From Sulfuriferula multivorans (lineage in GTDB: Bacteria > Pseudomonadota > Gammaproteobacteria > Burkholderiales > Thiobacillaceae), in NCBI GenBank assembly GCA_010365175.1, contig JAAFGW010000148.1, forward strand, positions 1 to 6,975: a DNA stretch of 6,975 bases. Reading direction: 5' to 3'. Below the pieces are notes generated by a model, which saw nothing but the letters and a program-made list of their open reading frames with translations, made no database searches and was not told where the DNA came from. Both the position numbers and the translations under genes were made by a program. Positions 5,924 through 6,975 of the stretch are shown piece by piece. Numbering within the stretch: the stretch's first letter is position 1; each line of letters starts with the position of its first letter.

Positions 5924-6593
5924 GGGGAATCTCCTTGGCTGGTGTAGTCTTTTCGGTTGCGGGCAGTGCAATGATCGCCTTGCGGTTACGTGCAAAATAC
6001 TCGAGCGTGCTTCGGACGGCCTTGACCACCGCCCGCGGTGTGATGGTGGCGCCGGCGCGGGCATCAAATGCGCCCCCATCTTTGGCTACCCCCCACAGCT
6101 TGTTGGCAGGCTGGTTCATCGACTTGCCAACAAATTGTTCGATCCAAGGACTTTTTTGCCGGTCGACATAGTCGCCGAGTCCGGGCGTTTCACGGTGGCT
6201 CGTTACGCGAACGCCGGTGACGCCACCGTTGAGGTCGATGCCGATCAGCAAGTTGATATTTCCACTGTAGCCTTCCGGAGCAATGGCTTCGAGCACCACA
6301 GCGGTGATGGCATTGCCACGGCGCGCAACCCACATTGCGGAGGGCTGCTGGGTACCCAGTTGCGAATCGGGTGGGACGCTGCGCTGGCTGGAGAGCAGGT
6401 CGTTGTCATACAGCGAATGCGGCAATACCTGGTTTAGCAGCGCCAGTTTGGCGGCTTGCTGGCTGCGCTCAATGCTGGGCTGCGTGCGATTGAAAGTGAA
6501 CACCAGGAGTGAAGTGGCGACAACGGCGAACGCAAACAGGATGACACCCGTGCGCAAGGCATTGCGTATGGCTGCCTTGATTAACGGGGTCAT
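5907..6593 (-). CDS. rnfG: Rnf/Rsx electron transport complex subunit G (covalent FMN protein)
   Basis: A 228-residue subunit with one N-terminal membrane anchor (about residues 15-34) and a periplasmic FMN-binding domain. The flavin is expected on Thr183 in DARAGAT (177-183), which fits the ApbE flavinylation pattern Dxx(S/T)GAT except that Ala180 stands at the usually Ser/Thr position. The block TSHRETPGLGDYV (131-143) is characteristic of RnfG/NqrC FMN domains. The C-terminal tail after about residue 205 is hydrophilic and probably disordered. The ATG overlaps the rnfD stop as ATGA, and AAGGAA lies 8 nt upstream. The 3' end overlaps rnfE by 17 nt. In the complex this flavin is an electron carrier on the outer face of the membrane. 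An ApbE-type flavin transferase is needed and is not in this window. Confidence 0.94.
   Translation of the reverse strand: MTPLIKAAIRNALRTGVILFAFAVVATSLLVFTFNRTQPSIERSQQAAKLALLNQVLPHSLYDNDLLSSQRSVPPDSQLGTQQPSAMWVARRGNAITAVVLEAIAPEGYSGNINLLIGIDLNGGVTGVRVTSHRETPGLGDYVDRQKSPWIEQFVGKSMNQPANKLWGVAKDGGAFDARAGATITPRAVVKAVRSTLEYFARNRKAIIALPATEKTTPAKEIPHDDGH
5931..5936 (-). promoter_or_regulatory. Ribosome-binding site that sets the rnfE start
   Basis: AAGGAG on the minus strand (5936-5931) lies inside the rnfG coding sequence, 7 nt before the first of two adjacent ATG codons. It favours the start at 5923 over 5920 and over the upstream extension of the open frame. Confidence 0.75.
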
Positions 6594-6975
6594 GCGGATG
6601 GTTCCTTGCCGTCGCGCTTGTTACCGCCATAAATGCGCGGTTGGGTCCAGGCATCGATCAAGGGAACGCTCAGGTTCATCAGCAGGATGGCGAAAGCCAC
6701 GCCGTCCGGGTAACCGCCCCAGGTTCGAATGATGATGGTGAGGAAGCCCGCCCCCAAGCCGAAAATCAGCTTGCCGCGCGGTGTGGTCGCGCCCGACACC
6801 GGGTCGGTGGCGATGAAGAAGGCGCCGAGCATTACCGAAGGCGCAAACAGATGAAACCATGGCGCACCGAAGCGTCCGGCATCAAAGAAATGCAGAAAGC
6901 CGGCAGTCAACCAGATCCCCGCAAGAAAGGCGAGTGGAACCTGCCAACCGATGATGCGCAGCGCCCAGAGCAATA
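6590..6975 (-). CDS. rnfD: Rnf/Rsx electron transport complex subunit D, C-terminal part (5' end off the right edge)
   Basis: The last 128 or so codons of a membrane subunit normally near 350 residues. The visible part has several hydrophobic helices and the strongly conserved block FFIATDPVSGATTPRGK. The Thr of SGAT (codon 6787-6785) is the expected covalent FMN site, as in RnfD/NqrB. This is followed by the family stretches GGYPDGVAFAILLMN and VPLIDAWTQPRIYG. The frame is open to the window edge, so the Met encoded at 6973-6971 is not a start. The TGA stop (6592-6590) overlaps the rnfG ATG by four bases (ATGA), indicating coupled translation. The upstream genes rnfA, rnfB and rnfC are expected beyond the right edge, given the usual order. 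Confidence 0.94.
   Translation of the reverse strand, partial: LLWALRIIGWQVPLAFLAGIWLTAGFLHFFDAGRFGAPWFHLFAPSVMLGAFFIATDPVSGATTPRGKLIFGLGAGFLTIIIRTWGGYPDGVAFAILLMNLSVPLIDAWTQPRIYGGNKRDGKEPSA

Noticed and set aside
5402..5947. A long plus-strand open frame (181 codons) opposite rnfE, and a similar one at 5910-6437 opposite rnfG
   Set aside because: Both lie antisense to well-supported rnf genes. The translations are rich in His and Gln or otherwise low-quality and resemble no family, as expected for the reverse frame of a membrane-protein gene.
5924..6079. A 52-codon N-terminal extension of the rnfE frame
   Set aside because: It overlaps the rnfG 3' region, is rich in Pro, Arg and Ser, and precedes a well-placed AAGGAG and ATG at 5923 that give the normal family length.

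Overview
The window looks like chromosomal DNA of a betaproteobacterium, most like the Nitrosomonadales/Gallionellales-type chemolithotrophs. This is inferred from gene content: an rnf-nth-DUF1841 block, a pair of small periplasmic c-type cytochromes of a type common in that group, and moderate GC. It rests on remembered family patterns, not on a search. No rRNA, tRNA, CRISPR, insertion sequence or phage gene is visible.

Layout, left to right. (1) 1-1119, minus strand: the N-terminal 373 codons of a SulP/SLC26 anion transporter with a GTG start; its C-terminus lies beyond the left edge. (2) 1120-1284: an AT-rich divergent promoter region. (3) 1285-1958, plus strand: two tandem, paralogous, secreted mono-haem class I cytochromes c, ending at a hairpin (1984-2019) that can terminate transcription from both sides. 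(4) 2039-3913, minus strand: a cytosolic HDOD-REC-GGDEF diguanylate cyclase converging on the cytochromes. Its GGEEF active site and RxxD feedback site look intact, but its receiver domain has lost the phosphorylation residues. (5) 3914-4128: an intergenic stretch with several inverted repeats, one of which can pair with the cyclase ribosome-binding site. (6) 4129-6975, minus strand: an apparently co-transcribed cluster reading rnfD (C-terminal part) - rnfG - rnfE - nth - DUF1841, with overlapping or nearly touching genes.

The rnf genes encode membrane subunits of the ion-translocating or SoxR-reducing Rnf/Rsx complex. nth encodes the [4Fe-4S] endonuclease III, and the DUF1841 gene has no known function.

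The most unusual item is at the nth/DUF1841 junction. A 16-bp unit is present three times in tandem (4558-4605), and each copy carries an ATG overlapping an out-of-frame stop. Translation could therefore pass from nth through two 7-codon mini-ORFs into DUF1841. The second point of interest is the degenerate receiver domain in the cyclase.
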